From an uncultured Prevotella sp. (lineage in GTDB: Bacteria; Bacteroidota; Bacteroidia; Bacteroidales; Bacteroidaceae), in contig ONQK01000035.1 in the NCBI GenBank assembly GCA_900319895.1, positions 1 to 27,961 on the forward strand: 27,961 nt of DNA, in the 5' to 3' direction. Position 1 is the first letter of the stretch. Each line of letters begins with the position of its first letter. The notes beneath the pieces were generated by a model. It saw nothing but the letters and a program-made list of their open reading frames with translations. It made no database searches and was not told the DNA's origin. Positions 7,256 to 15,184 of the stretch are shown here, in pieces. A program made the position numbers and the translations under genes.

Positions 7256-9229
7256 GTGAAGTCAACAGGACAATCCTTTTTATTGACCGATTTTCTCCCT
7301 ACGACGAAAAAGGAGGTGGAACTTCGTGGATGGTCGGAGCTCGACATCATCTTGTTTTCAGGCGATGCCTACGTCGACCACCCCTCCTTTGGCGCAGCCG
7401 TCATAGGTCGCGTGCTTGAAGCAAACGGCTATAAGGTGGCCATCGTCCCGCAGCCCGATTGGCACGGAGACTTCAGGGATTTCAAAAAGCTGGGGCGGCC
7501 GCGCTTGTTCTTTGGCATATCGCCAGGGTGCATGGATTCGATGGTCAATAAATACACTGCCAATAAGCGTTTACGGAAGGAGGATGCTTACAGTCCCGAC
7601 GGCAGGCACGATTGCCGGCCGGAATACCCGACGATTGTCTATAGTCAAATTCTCAAACAGCTCTATCCCGACGTGCCGGTTGTCCTGGGAGGCATTGAGG
7701 CATCGCTGCGGCGGCTCACTCATTACGACTACTGGAAAGATGAGTTAAAACCCTGTATCCTTTGTGAGGCAAAGGCAGATGTCATTATCTACGGAATGGG
7801 AGAGAAGACCATATTGCAACTGGCAGGGCGGCTGGCCGGCGGCCAAAGGATTGAGGACATTAGAGACATTCCGCAGATGGTTTATTTGGCAAAAAAAGAT
7901 GAGATCGTCGACTTCAAGAGCCCCCATGACATCATTTTGCACAGTCATCAGGAGTGCTTGAGGAACAAGAAAGCGCAAGCCGAGAACTTCAGGCATATCG
8001 AGGAAGAGTCGAATAAAATCCATGCACAGCGTATTCTGCAAGAGACCAATGGGGTATATGTGGTCGTCAACCCGCCGTTTCCGCCGATGAAGACCGAAGA
8101 GCTCGACGCATCGTTTGACTTGCCTTATACCCGTTTGCCGCATCCCAAGTACAAGAACAAACGGATTCCTGCATACGAAATGATTAAACATTCGGTTAAT
8201 ATTCACCGCGGGTGTTTTGGAGGCTGTGCTTTTTGTACGATTAGCGCACATCAGGGAAAGTTCATCAGCAGCCGGAGCAAGGAAAGTGTGCTCAAAGAAG
8301 TCCGGCAAGTGACTCAAATGCCCGATTTCAAAGGTTATCTCAGTGACTTGGGCGGTCCTTCGGCCAACATGTATAATATGAGGGGCAAAAACCAGGCTTC
8401 TTGCCAGAAGTGCAAGCGTCCGTCTTGCATCCATCCTCAAATTTGCCCTAATCTTGATACGAATCCGCAAAAATTGCTTGACCTTTATAAAGCAGTGGAC
8501 CAGCTTCCTGGCATTAAAAAGAGTTTTATCGGAAGCGGAGTGAGGTATGACTTGTTATTGCATAAAAGCAGTGACGAGGAAACCAATAGGCAGACAAGGC
8601 AATACACGCGCGAACTCATTACGCGGCATGTGAGCGGACGGCTGAAAGTGGCGCCCGAGCATACTTGTTCAGAGGTTTTGAGCCTCATGCGAAAGCCGCC
8701 GTTCAAGCAGTTTGAAGATTTCAAGCAAATTTTTGATAAGATTAATCGGGAAGAGCATCTCAATCAGCAGATTATACCTTATTTTATCAGTTCCCATCCT
8801 GGATGCACGGAAGAGAATATGGCGGAATTGGCTGTGATGTGTCGAGATTTGGATTTTCAACTTGAACAAATCCAGGATTTCACGCCAACACCAATGACCA
8901 TTAGCACCGAAACATGGTATACAGGGTTTAACCCTTATACCCTGGAGCCGGTGTTCAGTGCCAAGACACCAGAGAAAAAACAAAATCAGCGGATGTTTTT
9001 TTTCTGGTATCAACCTGAAATGCGGAGCAAAATTGAGCGTGAGCTCAGGCAAATGGGGCGCTCGGACCTCATCAAAAAGCTCTATCCCAACGGAGGCCAG
9101 AGAAACAATATGCCAGAAGAGCGAAAAACCGGACCAAATCAGCAGTTCAGGGCGGGTGAGCAACGGGCACACGGCAACGAAAAGCGTGGCAATAAAAAAT
9201 CGTATGACAATAGAAGGCGAAAAAGATGA
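7256..9229 (+). CDS. ygiQ: YgiQ family radical SAM protein
   Basis: This 657-aa protein is a YgiQ-type (UPF0313) radical SAM enzyme. The N-terminal region has the family stretch LTDFLPTTKKE and the glycine-rich region VVLGGIEASLRR. The [4Fe-4S]-binding CX3CX2C motif is at C320, C324, C327 (RGCFGGCAFC), followed by the radical SAM barrel and a C-terminal extension. A further cysteine group, CQKCKRPSCIHPQIC around residues 383-397, is typical of the family. The lysine/arginine-rich, low-complexity tail (last 40 residues) is probably disordered. The reaction catalysed by YgiQ is not established. The start is a GTG at 7256: an in-frame TAA lies at 7247-7249 and no ATG precedes the conserved LTDFLPTT block. 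It is the last gene of this plus-strand run. Confidence 0.93.
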   Translation: MKSTGQSFLLTDFLPTTKKEVELRGWSELDIILFSGDAYVDHPSFGAAVIGRVLEANGYKVAIVPQPDWHGDFRDFKKLGRPRLFFGISPGCMDSMVNKYTANKRLRKEDAYSPDGRHDCRPEYPTIVYSQILKQLYPDVPVVLGGIEASLRRLTHYDYWKDELKPCILCEAKADVIIYGMGEKTILQLAGRLAGGQRIEDIRDIPQMVYLAKKDEIVDFKSPHDIILHSHQECLRNKKAQAENFRHIEEESNKIHAQRILQETNGVYVVVNPPFPPMKTEELDASFDLPYTRLPHPKYKNKRIPAYEMIKHSVNIHRGCFGGCAFCTISAHQGKFISSRSKESVLKEVRQVTQMPDFKGYLSDLGGPSANMYNMRGKNQASCQKCKRPSCIHPQICPNLDTNPQKLLDLYKAVDQLPGIKKSFIGSGVRYDLLLHKSSDEETNRQTRQYTRELITRHVSGRLKVAPEHTCSEVLSLMRKPPFKQFEDFKQIFDKINREEHLNQQIIPYFISSHPGCTEENMAELAVMCRDLDFQLEQIQDFTPTPMTISTETWYTGFNPYTLEPVFSAKTPEKKQNQRMFFFWYQPEMRSKIERELRQMGRSDLIKKLYPNGGQRNNMPEERKTGPNQQFRAGEQRAHGNEKRGNKKSYDNRRRKR

Positions 9230-9231
9230 CC

Positions 9232-9267
9232 GCTCCTGCGTTATAACATGCTCCTGCATTATAACAT
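9232..9267. repeat. Perfectly abutting 18-bp tandem repeat
   Basis: The unit GCTCCTGCGTTATAACAT (9232-9249) is followed directly by GCTCCTGCATTATAACAT (9250-9267), one difference. It lies just after the ygiQ stop in the 81-bp gap between convergent ygiQ and radA. Each unit contains the palindrome TTATAA. No terminator-type hairpin is obvious here. Confidence 0.8.
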
Positions 9268-9310
9268 TAGGTGCATTTGCTGTTCCTTGTCCTCCTCCTT
9301 AATTCCACTT

Positions 9311-10702
9311 TCAGCCCAAAAGAATGCGTAGGGCCTCTTCCACTTTTCTGACAGGATGCAACTCGATTTTGAACTGTTTTTGCTTTAGACTTTGAAAGTT
9401 GTGCCGAGGAATGAGCATGTGCGAAAATCCCAGCTTCTCCGCTTCTGCCACACGTTGTTCCGTGCGGCTGACAGGACGCACCTCGCCGCTGAGCCCCACC
9501 TCGCCAGCCATGCACCAGCCTGGCTCGATGGCCGTGTCGACATTACTTGACAACACGGCTGCTATGACACTTAGGTCCATGGCCAAGTCATTTACTCGCA
9601 AACCTCCGGCAATGTTGATGAAAACGTCTTTTTGCATCAATTTGAAGCCGACACGCTTTTCCAGTACGGCCAATAGCATGTTGAGCCGCCGCTGGTCAAA
9701 ACCGGTTGCCGAGCGTTGCGGCGTGCCGTATGCAGCGCTTGAAACCAACGCCTGCGTCTCGACCAGAAAGGGTCTGGCACCTTCTATAACCGAACTGATG
9801 GCAATCCCGGAAAGCCCTTCGTGGTCTTGTGTGAGCAGCAGCTCGGACGGGTTGTTCACCTGCCTTAGCCCATTTTGCTGCATCTCATAGATGCCCAATT
9901 CCGAAGTGCTGCCGAAACGGTTTTTTATGGAACGGAGTATGCGATACATGTGATGATGGTCTCCTTCAAATTGAATGACAGTATCGACGATGTGCTCCAG
10001 AATTTTCGGCCCGGCCAGTGTCCCTTCCTTGTTGATGTGTCCGATCAAGATGACAGGAATGCCGCTGGTCTTGGCAAACCGGAGCAGGGCTGCCGCACAC
10101 TCCCGCACTTGTGTGATGCTGCCGGGGCTGCTGTCGATGTCGATGGTTGAAATGGTTTGAATGGAGTCGATGACGACAATGTCCGGCTGCACGTTTTGTA
10201 TCTGCTCAAAGATGCTTTCGAGCGAGGTCTCGCAAAGAATCATCATGTTCTCGTTGTCGGTCGGCCCGATGCGCTCGGCTCTCATCTTCAACTGATGGCT
10301 GCTTTCCTCTCCGCTGACATATAAAATCTTGTGCTCGGGCATGCGGATGAGGGTTTGTAGCATTAACGTACTTTTCCCGATGCCAGGCTCCCCGCCAAAC
10401 AAGATGATGGAGCCTTTGACCAGGCCGCCGCCGAGCACGCGGTTTAGCTCAAGGTCATTCATGCTTATGCGCGGTTCATCTTTGACGGAGATCTCGCGCA
10501 GGTGAAGTGGCCGGTTGTTGTTTGCCGCTTTTGCTGCCCTAACGTTCAGGGCCGTCGACTTGGCAGCATTAGCTCCGCTTTCAGCCATAATGCGTATTTC
10601 CTTGAAAGTGTTCCATTGCCCACAGCTAGGGCATTTGCCAATCCATTTGGAGGATTCTTGCCCGCAATTCTCGCAGACGTATGCCGTTTTGCTTTTCGCC
10701 AT
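9311..10702 (-). CDS. radA: DNA repair protein RadA (Sms)
   Basis: RadA is a RecA-like, DnaB-type hexameric ATPase that promotes branch migration in recombinational repair. The 463-aa product has an N-terminal C4 zinc finger (C10, C13, C24, C27), Walker A GGEPGIGKST, Walker B IVVIDSIQT, the RadA-specific KNRFG motif, and a C-terminal Lon-protease-like domain. The start is placed at the ATG complementing 10700-10702 because the conserved protein begins MAKSKTAYVCENCG. The open frame extends 61 codons upstream to 10885, but that part is hydrophobic, has no homology features and would overlap rpsP and both promoters. A -7 element lies 23 bp upstream. It is convergent with ygiQ and divergent from rpsP. 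Confidence 0.96.
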   Translation of the reverse strand: MAKSKTAYVCENCGQESSKWIGKCPSCGQWNTFKEIRIMAESGANAAKSTALNVRAAKAANNNRPLHLREISVKDEPRISMNDLELNRVLGGGLVKGSIILFGGEPGIGKSTLMLQTLIRMPEHKILYVSGEESSHQLKMRAERIGPTDNENMMILCETSLESIFEQIQNVQPDIVVIDSIQTISTIDIDSSPGSITQVRECAAALLRFAKTSGIPVILIGHINKEGTLAGPKILEHIVDTVIQFEGDHHHMYRILRSIKNRFGSTSELGIYEMQQNGLRQVNNPSELLLTQDHEGLSGIAISSVIEGARPFLVETQALVSSAAYGTPQRSATGFDQRRLNMLLAVLEKRVGFKLMQKDVFINIAGGLRVNDLAMDLSVIAAVLSSNVDTAIEPGWCMAGEVGLSGEVRPVSRTEQRVAEAEKLGFSHMLIPRHNFQSLKQKQFKIELHPVRKVEEALRILLG

Positions 10703-10724
10703 ATCATGTTGAGTTTTGATAAGG

Positions 10725-10732
10725 CAAAGATA
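10725..10732 (-). promoter_or_regulatory. Putative radA promoter -7 element
   Basis: The minus strand reads TATCTTTG followed by CC, matching TAnnTTTG and placed 23 bp before the radA ATG. There is no TTTG at the ideal -33 distance. Its position supports the short radA start. Confidence 0.6.
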
Positions 10733-10782
10733 CAAAAAAATGAAAAAATAAAGGCCTAAATACCAAGATATTTGACTGAATA

Positions 10783-10814
10783 TTTGGATGTTAAGGATAA
10801 AAATGCTAATTTTG
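10783..10814 (+). promoter_or_regulatory. rpsP promoter (-33 TTTG, -7 TAnnTTTG)
   Basis: TTTG at 10783-10786 and TAATTTTG at 10807-10814 are separated by 20 bp, the expected Bacteroidota spacing. Transcription would begin near 10820, giving a leader of about 55 nt before the rpsP ATG at 10876. Confidence 0.8.
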
Positions 10815-10819
10815 CAGCC

Positions 10820-10838
10820 GCTACCACGAGTTGGTGGC
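10820..10838 (+). promoter_or_regulatory. Hairpin at the 5' end of the rpsP leader
   Basis: GCTACC (10820-10825) pairs with GGTGGC (10833-10838), including one wobble, around a 7-nt loop. It lies at the predicted transcript 5' end and could protect or regulate the mRNA. It is short, so chance is possible. Confidence 0.35.
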
Positions 10839-10875
10839 ATAAAATTCAAACCTAAATTTATAAAATTAAACAAAA

Positions 10876-11496
10876 ATGGCAACAAAAATCAGATTACAGC
10901 GCGGCGGTCGCAAAGGCTATGCAGTCTATCGCATCGTTATCGCTGATGTAAGAGCACCACGTGATGGTAGATTTACTGAAAAGATTGGTATGTACAATCC
11001 CAACACCAATCCGGCCACAGTAGATTTGAATTTCGACCGTGCCCTTTATTGGGTTGAGACAGGCGCCGAGCCGACAGACACCGTGCGTAACATCCTCAAA
11101 GGTGAAGGTGTGTACATGATGAAGCACTTGCGTGGCGGTGTGAAGAAAGGTGCTTTTGACGAGGCAACAGCTTTGAAGAAATTTGAAGACTGGAAGGCTG
11201 GTAAGGACAAGAGCAACGAGGCTATTCGTGTGAACGAGGAAAAGGCCAAGGCTGAGTTGGCAAAGAAAAATCTGGAAGAAGAAAAGAAAGTGAACGAAGC
11301 TATCGCAAAGAAAGTTGCTGATAAAAAAGCAGCTGCAAATGCGGCGGCCGCTGAAGCTGAAGCTGAGGCTGAGGCTGAGGCGGCGGCTGAGGCTGCTGCT
11401 GCAGAGGCACCAGCGGCTGAGGCTGAGGTTGCAGCTGAAGAGGTTGCTCCTGCTGAAGAAGCTAAGGCTGAGGAGGAGGCACCTGCTGCTGAATAG
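10876..11496 (+). CDS. rpsP: 30S ribosomal protein S16 with long Ala/Glu-rich tail
   Basis: Residues 1 to about 85 are a complete bS16, a small-subunit protein needed for 30S assembly. They include MATKIRLQRGGRKGYAVYRI, the DGRFTEKIGMYNP loop and the helix ending near GVYMMKHLRGG. The protein then runs to 206 aa, more than twice the usual length. The linker (about 90-155) is lysine-rich and helical, and residues 156-206 consist almost only of Ala and Glu with a few Pro, Val and Lys. Extended S16 proteins are known in Bacteroidota; the role of the tail is not. The tail is encoded partly by a hexanucleotide GCTGAR repeat. It has a consensus promoter, an A-rich start context and a terminator, so it is probably monocistronic. 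Confidence 0.96.
   Translation: MATKIRLQRGGRKGYAVYRIVIADVRAPRDGRFTEKIGMYNPNTNPATVDLNFDRALYWVETGAEPTDTVRNILKGEGVYMMKHLRGGVKKGAFDEATALKKFEDWKAGKDKSNEAIRVNEEKAKAELAKKNLEEEKKVNEAIAKKVADKKAAANAAAAEAEAEAEAEAAAEAAAAEAPAAEAEVAAEEVAPAEEAKAEEEAPAAE
11350..11379 (+). repeat. GCTGAR hexanucleotide repeat inside the rpsP tail
   Basis: Five consecutive GCTGAA/GCTGAG units encode Ala-Glu pairs; further related units follow after a short GCG interruption. In-frame slippage would change only the tail length of S16. Confidence 0.75.
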
Positions 11497-11524
11497 GTCG
11501 TTTTTCTTTTTTCATGTAAAAACC

Positions 11525-11557
11525 AAAAATGGTGTATCGCTAAGATACACCATTTTT
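11525..11557. terminator. Bidirectional intrinsic terminator between rpsP and glyA
   Basis: A perfect 14-bp inverted repeat (AAAAATGGTGTATC at 11525-11538 and its complement at 11544-11557) surrounds a 5-nt loop. It has A-rich and T-rich outer arms, so each strand ends its stem in a U-tract. It lies 29 bp after the rpsP stop and 25 bp after the end of glyA on the other strand. Confidence 0.9.
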
Positions 11558-11582
11558 GTATTAACAGTTGCCAATCGCCGAA

Positions 11583-12863
11583 TTAATAGGCAAATAGCGG
11601 GTAGTCCTTCATGGTTTCGTTCACCTTGGCGCGAACTTTTGCAATAACGCTCTCGTCTTCCGGATGGTTGAGCACTTCCTCAATGAGTTCTGCCACTAAA
11701 ACCATCAAGTCTTCTTTAGCCCCACGCGTCGTGATGGCTGGCGTGCCCAGTCGGATTCCACTTGTCTGGAATGCTGAGCGTGAGTCGAAGGGCACCATAT
11801 TCTTGTTTACGGTGATGTCAGCGGCAACCAGTGCGTTTTCAGCCACTTTGCCGGTGAGGTCCGGGTATTTTGAACGTAAGTCAACCAGCATTGAGTGGTT
11901 GTCCGTTCCGCCGCTAACGATTGTGAATCCACGTTTCACCAATTCTTCTGCCAAGACGGCAGCATTTTTCTTCACCTGCAGCGCCCATTCCTTGAATTCC
12001 GGCTTCAAAGCCTCTCCAAAGGCAACGGCCTTGGCTGCGATGACATGTTCCAGCGGCCCGCCTTGCTGCCCTGGGAATACGGCAGAGTTGAGCAATTGGC
12101 TCATCATCTTCACCTCGCCCTTTGGTGTTGTCAATCCCCAAGGATTTTCAAAGTCTTTGCCCATCAGGATGATGCCGCCGCGCGGCCCACGAAGTGTCTT
12201 GTGGGTTGTTGAAGTTACGATGTGGGCATATTTTACGGGATTGTCGAGCAATCCTGCGGCGATAAGGCCCGCAGGGTGTGCCATGTCTACCATGAGCAAT
12301 GCACCTACTTTGTCGGCAATCTCGCGCATGCGTTTGTAGTCCCACTCACGGCTGTATGCTGAGGCACCGCCGATAATCAGCTTAGGTTTGTGTTCAACGG
12401 CCAAGCGTTCCATTTGGTCGTAGTCGACGCGTCCCGTCTCTTGGTCCAAGTCATAGCCGACGGCTTTGTACAAAATGCCTGAGCTGTTCACGGGTGAGCC
12501 GTGTGAGAGGTGTCCTCCGTGGGCGAGGTTCAGTCCTAAGAAAGTGTCGCCTGGTTTCAAGACCGCCAGCAGGACAGCGGCATTGGCCTGAGCGCCGGAA
12601 TGGGGCTGTACATTCGCGTATTCAGCTCCAAAGAGCTTGCAGATGCGCTCGATGGCCAGGTTCTCTACTTCGTCAACAACTTGACAACCGCCGTAATAGC
12701 GTTTGCCGGGATAACCTTCAGCATATTTGTTGGTGAGGTATGATCCCATTGCTTGCATCACTTCATCGCTGACAAAGTTTTCTGAAGCAATCAACTCCAT
12801 GCCTTTTAACTGGCGCTGGTGTTCTCTTTCGATAAGATCGAAAACAACTTGATCTTTTTTCAT
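11583..12863 (-). CDS. glyA: Serine hydroxymethyltransferase
   Basis: GlyA is the cytosolic PLP enzyme that interconverts serine plus tetrahydrofolate with glycine plus 5,10-methylene-tetrahydrofolate, the main one-carbon source. The 426-aa product has the N-terminal ELIASENF block, YPGKRYYGG near 51-59, and the PLP lysine at K222 in TSTTHKTLRGPRGG, with PAGLIAAG just upstream. The start is taken at the ATG complementing 12861-12863 because known proteins begin close to this point. The open frame continues 34 codons upstream, but those overlap the promoter. A consensus promoter on the minus strand lies at 12915-12946, and a shared terminator follows the gene. The length is normal for the family. 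Confidence 0.97.
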   Translation of the reverse strand: MKKDQVVFDLIEREHQRQLKGMELIASENFVSDEVMQAMGSYLTNKYAEGYPGKRYYGGCQVVDEVENLAIERICKLFGAEYANVQPHSGAQANAAVLLAVLKPGDTFLGLNLAHGGHLSHGSPVNSSGILYKAVGYDLDQETGRVDYDQMERLAVEHKPKLIIGGASAYSREWDYKRMREIADKVGALLMVDMAHPAGLIAAGLLDNPVKYAHIVTSTTHKTLRGPRGGIILMGKDFENPWGLTTPKGEVKMMSQLLNSAVFPGQQGGPLEHVIAAKAVAFGEALKPEFKEWALQVKKNAAVLAEELVKRGFTIVSGGTDNHSMLVDLRSKYPDLTGKVAENALVAADITVNKNMVPFDSRSAFQTSGIRLGTPAITTRGAKEDLMVLVAELIEEVLNHPEDESVIAKVRAKVNETMKDYPLFAY

Positions 12864-12914
12864 TGTTAAGTCTTGTGTTAATATTTTAGTTAAACAAATT
12901 TTCAATATTCCGTG

Positions 12915-12946
12915 CAAATATACTACTTTTCTGAAAACCATGCAAA
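12915..12946 (-). promoter_or_regulatory. glyA promoter (-33 TTTG, -7 TAnnTTTG)
   Basis: On the minus strand TTTG (12946-12943) is followed after 20 bp by TATATTTG (12922-12915), the ideal Bacteroidota arrangement. The expected transcript start near 12908 gives a leader of about 45 nt. The -33 element abuts that of the divergent DUF3078 gene. Confidence 0.8.
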
Positions 12947-12948
12947 TG

Positions 12949-12983
12949 TTTGTGTCACATATCAATAAAAATAGTTATCTTTG
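12949..12983 (+). promoter_or_regulatory. DUF3078 gene promoter
   Basis: TATCTTTG (12976-12983) is a good -7 match, 31 bp before the ATG at 13014. The nearest TTTG is at 12949-12952, 23 bp upstream, slightly longer than the usual spacing. CAAA (glyA -33) and this TTTG form a CAAATGTTTG symmetric core. Confidence 0.65.
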
Positions 12984-13013
12984 CAGTTGGATATAAAATA
13001 AAATGAAAAAGTT

Positions 13014-14309
13014 ATGAGGATTTGGGGATTATCTTTCCTATGTTTATTTGCGTTGGGACATTTAGGCGTGAAGGCCCAGCAGCATCTTCCTTCGTATTAC
13101 AATGCCGTTGTGCATGATTATGAAGATTCTTTGCGAGTGTTGAAAAGCAATTATTATTCGCGAAGTGGAAAGGCAAAAAAACAGAAGCACAATACCCTTA
13201 AAACCATTGACTATGCACCGTTGTTCCTTCCAGTTGTCTTCCGTCATGGGCAGGTAGGACAACTGTTGTCCATATGCGATGACGAGTATGGTCGAAACAT
13301 TGATAATCAAACCATTGGAACTTCCATATTCAATATTTACTTGAAGCGCCCGGACTTGGTGACTTTGTCAGAAAAACAATTGAAGAAGTTTCAGCCGACG
13401 GCACAGTCGACCCCTCATGCGATGGACACGGACTTGGATTTTGTAGAGACGATTGCCCCTGAAATTTCCGATCCCGTCGTCTCCGAGCCGGTTGAGGTGT
13501 TGGTCCGAAAGCCAAACTTCTGGAAATTTTCAGGTGATTATTATTTGCAATTCCTGCAGAACTATGTTTCCGCCAACTGGCATAAAGGCGGTGAAAGCAG
13601 CTATTCCATGGTGGCAAGTGCCACTATTCAGGCAAATTACAACAATAAGCAGAAGTTGAAATGGGATAATAAATTGGAGTTGAAATTTGGCTTGACGAAG
13701 TCACACGGCGACTCGCTGCATAGCTTTAAGACCTCAGAGGACCTTATCCGTCTGACGAGCAAGTTCGGCCTGCAGGCTTCCAAGCGTTGGTACTATACGC
13801 TTCAATTGGTTGCTTACACGCAGTTCGCGCATGGTTACAAGAGCAACGACCCTTTTGTGTATTCTGATTTCATGTCGCCTTTCAATGCCAATTTGTCCTT
13901 GGGTATGGATTATACGGTGGAGGCGATGGACAAGAAGCTGACGGGAACCGTGCACATTGCGCCCATCGCGTTGAATTTCCGTTATGTAGACCGTCTGGAG
14001 TTGGGGCCGAGGTACAGCATTGCCAACGGTAGGCATACCTTGTTGGACTGCGGTTCGGAATTCACGTTGGATCTATTGTGGAAATTCACGGACAACATCC
14101 GCTGGCAGACGCGAATGTCGGGCTATACCACCTATAAACGCGTTGAGTTGGAGTGGGAAAACACGTTTACATTTAAGTTTAACAAATACATCTCGACCAA
14201 TCTGTTTGTTTATCCAAGGTTTGACGATGGCACCTTGAACAAAGACGCGCATCACGGCTATTGGCAGTTGAAGGAATACGCCTCGCTGGGCTTTGCCTAT
14301 TCGTTTTGA
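13014..14309 (+). CDS. DUF3078 domain-containing outer-membrane protein
   Basis: This 431-aa protein has a signal peptide (hydrophobic residues 4-17, cleavage likely after VKA at about 21). The mature part from about residue 165 matches the DUF3078 pattern known from Bacteroidota, with FWKFSGDYYLQFLQNYVS and WDNKLELKFGLTKS. Alternating hydrophobic/aromatic strands run to the C-terminus, which ends GFAYSF with a terminal phenylalanine as in outer-membrane beta-barrels. The function of DUF3078 is unknown; an outer-membrane barrel is inferred. The N-terminal 140 residues form a separate, charged region without a recognised domain. It is a single gene, transcribed away from glyA and converging on engB. 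Confidence 0.85.
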   Translation: MRIWGLSFLCLFALGHLGVKAQQHLPSYYNAVVHDYEDSLRVLKSNYYSRSGKAKKQKHNTLKTIDYAPLFLPVVFRHGQVGQLLSICDDEYGRNIDNQTIGTSIFNIYLKRPDLVTLSEKQLKKFQPTAQSTPHAMDTDLDFVETIAPEISDPVVSEPVEVLVRKPNFWKFSGDYYLQFLQNYVSANWHKGGESSYSMVASATIQANYNNKQKLKWDNKLELKFGLTKSHGDSLHSFKTSEDLIRLTSKFGLQASKRWYYTLQLVAYTQFAHGYKSNDPFVYSDFMSPFNANLSLGMDYTVEAMDKKLTGTVHIAPIALNFRYVDRLELGPRYSIANGRHTLLDCGSEFTLDLLWKFTDNIRWQTRMSGYTTYKRVELEWENTFTFKFNKYISTNLFVYPRFDDGTLNKDAHHGYWQLKEYASLGFAYSF

Positions 14310-14370
14310 GCAATTCTCAGGGGCGCGGCGGCGTCGAGTGAACCGGAAAGTCCTCCGGCGGCATGGCAAT

Positions 14371-14413
14371 ATTTCACCTCAAGATGGGAATTTTCTCATG
14401 CAGGAGGTGGAAT
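14371..14413. terminator. Possible terminator hairpin between convergent DUF3078 gene and engB
   Basis: ATTTCACCTC (14371-14380) pairs with GAGGTGGAAT (14404-14413) with one wobble. Inside the loop ATGGGAA and TTCTCAT can extend the fold. There is no clear U-tract, so the terminator role is tentative. The rest of the 182-bp gap shows nothing further. Confidence 0.4.
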
Positions 14414-14491
14414 TGTGAGACTTTTGCCGTGAAATGCCATGAAATTGCTGAGAACTGAAAAATGAGGAACGCTGTTTTTTACATTTTCAAG

Positions 14492-15097
14492 CTACTCATT
14501 GTCTATAAGCCGGTTCGTTTCTTCGATAAATTGAAGCAATTCTTCCCGTCCAATTCTTTTTTCACTGCTGGTGATGAAATATTGGGGCAACTCCTCCCAT
14601 GTCTCTTCCAGTTTTTGCATGTAATGGTCCACGTTTTGCCGTACTTTTCCGATGGACAATTTGTCTGCCTTGGTGAAGACGATGGCGAAGGGGATGGCGC
14701 TTGTCCCGAGCCATTCGATGAACTCCAAGTCGATTTTTTGGGGCTCGTGACGGATGTCAATAAGTACAAAGAGGTTCAAAAGCTGCCTTCTTTGCAAGAT
14801 GTAAGACGAAATCATCTGTTCAAGCTTATTTTGTACAGACTTGGAGCGTTTGGCAAATCCATACCCGGGCAGGTCTACCAGATACCAGTCCTTGTTGATG
14901 ATGAAGTGGTTGATCAGCAACGTCTTTCCTGGCGTGGCCGATGTTTTTGCCAGTCCTTTGTGCTTGCAAAGCATGTTGATGAGGCTTGACTTCCCCACGT
15001 TTGACCTTCCGATGAAGGCGTATTCCGGTCTTTCGTGATCAGGACATTGGGCGTGTGTGGCACTGCTGATGGCAAATTCGGAAGAATTGATTTCCAT
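14492..15097 (-). CDS. engB: Ribosome biogenesis GTP-binding protein EngB (YsxC/YihA)
   Basis: EngB is a small TRAFAC GTPase needed for late 50S subunit assembly. The 201-aa product has the P-loop GRSNVGKSS at residues 30-38, switch I region SATPGKT, the G3 motif DLPGYG at 75-80, and the G4 motif TKAD at 142-145; G5 is probably TSSEKRIG near the C-terminus. The length is typical. The start ATG complements 15095-15097, and a -7 element lies 26 bp upstream. It is divergent from tamL and convergent with the DUF3078 gene, so it appears to be transcribed alone. Confidence 0.97.
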   Translation of the reverse strand: MEINSSEFAISSATHAQCPDHERPEYAFIGRSNVGKSSLINMLCKHKGLAKTSATPGKTLLINHFIINKDWYLVDLPGYGFAKRSKSVQNKLEQMISSYILQRRQLLNLFVLIDIRHEPQKIDLEFIEWLGTSAIPFAIVFTKADKLSIGKVRQNVDHYMQKLEETWEELPQYFITSSEKRIGREELLQFIEETNRLIDNE

Positions 15098-15122
15098 ACG
15101 ATTTTAAGCTTTTTTATGGATG

Positions 15123-15130
15123 CAAAGATA
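15123..15130 (-). promoter_or_regulatory. Putative engB promoter -7 element
   Basis: The minus strand reads TATCTTTG followed by CA, matching TAnnTTTG, 26 bp upstream of the engB start. No TTTG is found at the ideal -33 distance. Confidence 0.55.
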
Positions 15131-15184
15131 CAAATTTAGGATGAATTAAATGTCTTTCTTCTATAAAATAAGCAGAAGATTTTG

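Noticed and set aside
7256..7258. Possible sequencing error or truncated start of ygiQ, since no ATG is found
   Set aside because: GTG is a normal alternative start, and the conserved family N-terminus (LTDFLPTT) follows within 10 residues.
10703..10885. 61-codon upstream extension of radA
   Set aside because: It overlaps the radA and rpsP promoters and the rpsP start, and the zinc-finger N-terminus of RadA begins at 10702.
11611..12339. 242-codon plus-strand frame opposite glyA
   Set aside because: It is entirely antisense to glyA with no independent features.
12864..12965. 34-codon upstream extension of glyA
   Set aside because: It covers the consensus glyA promoter, and known serine hydroxymethyltransferases begin near the ATG at 12863.
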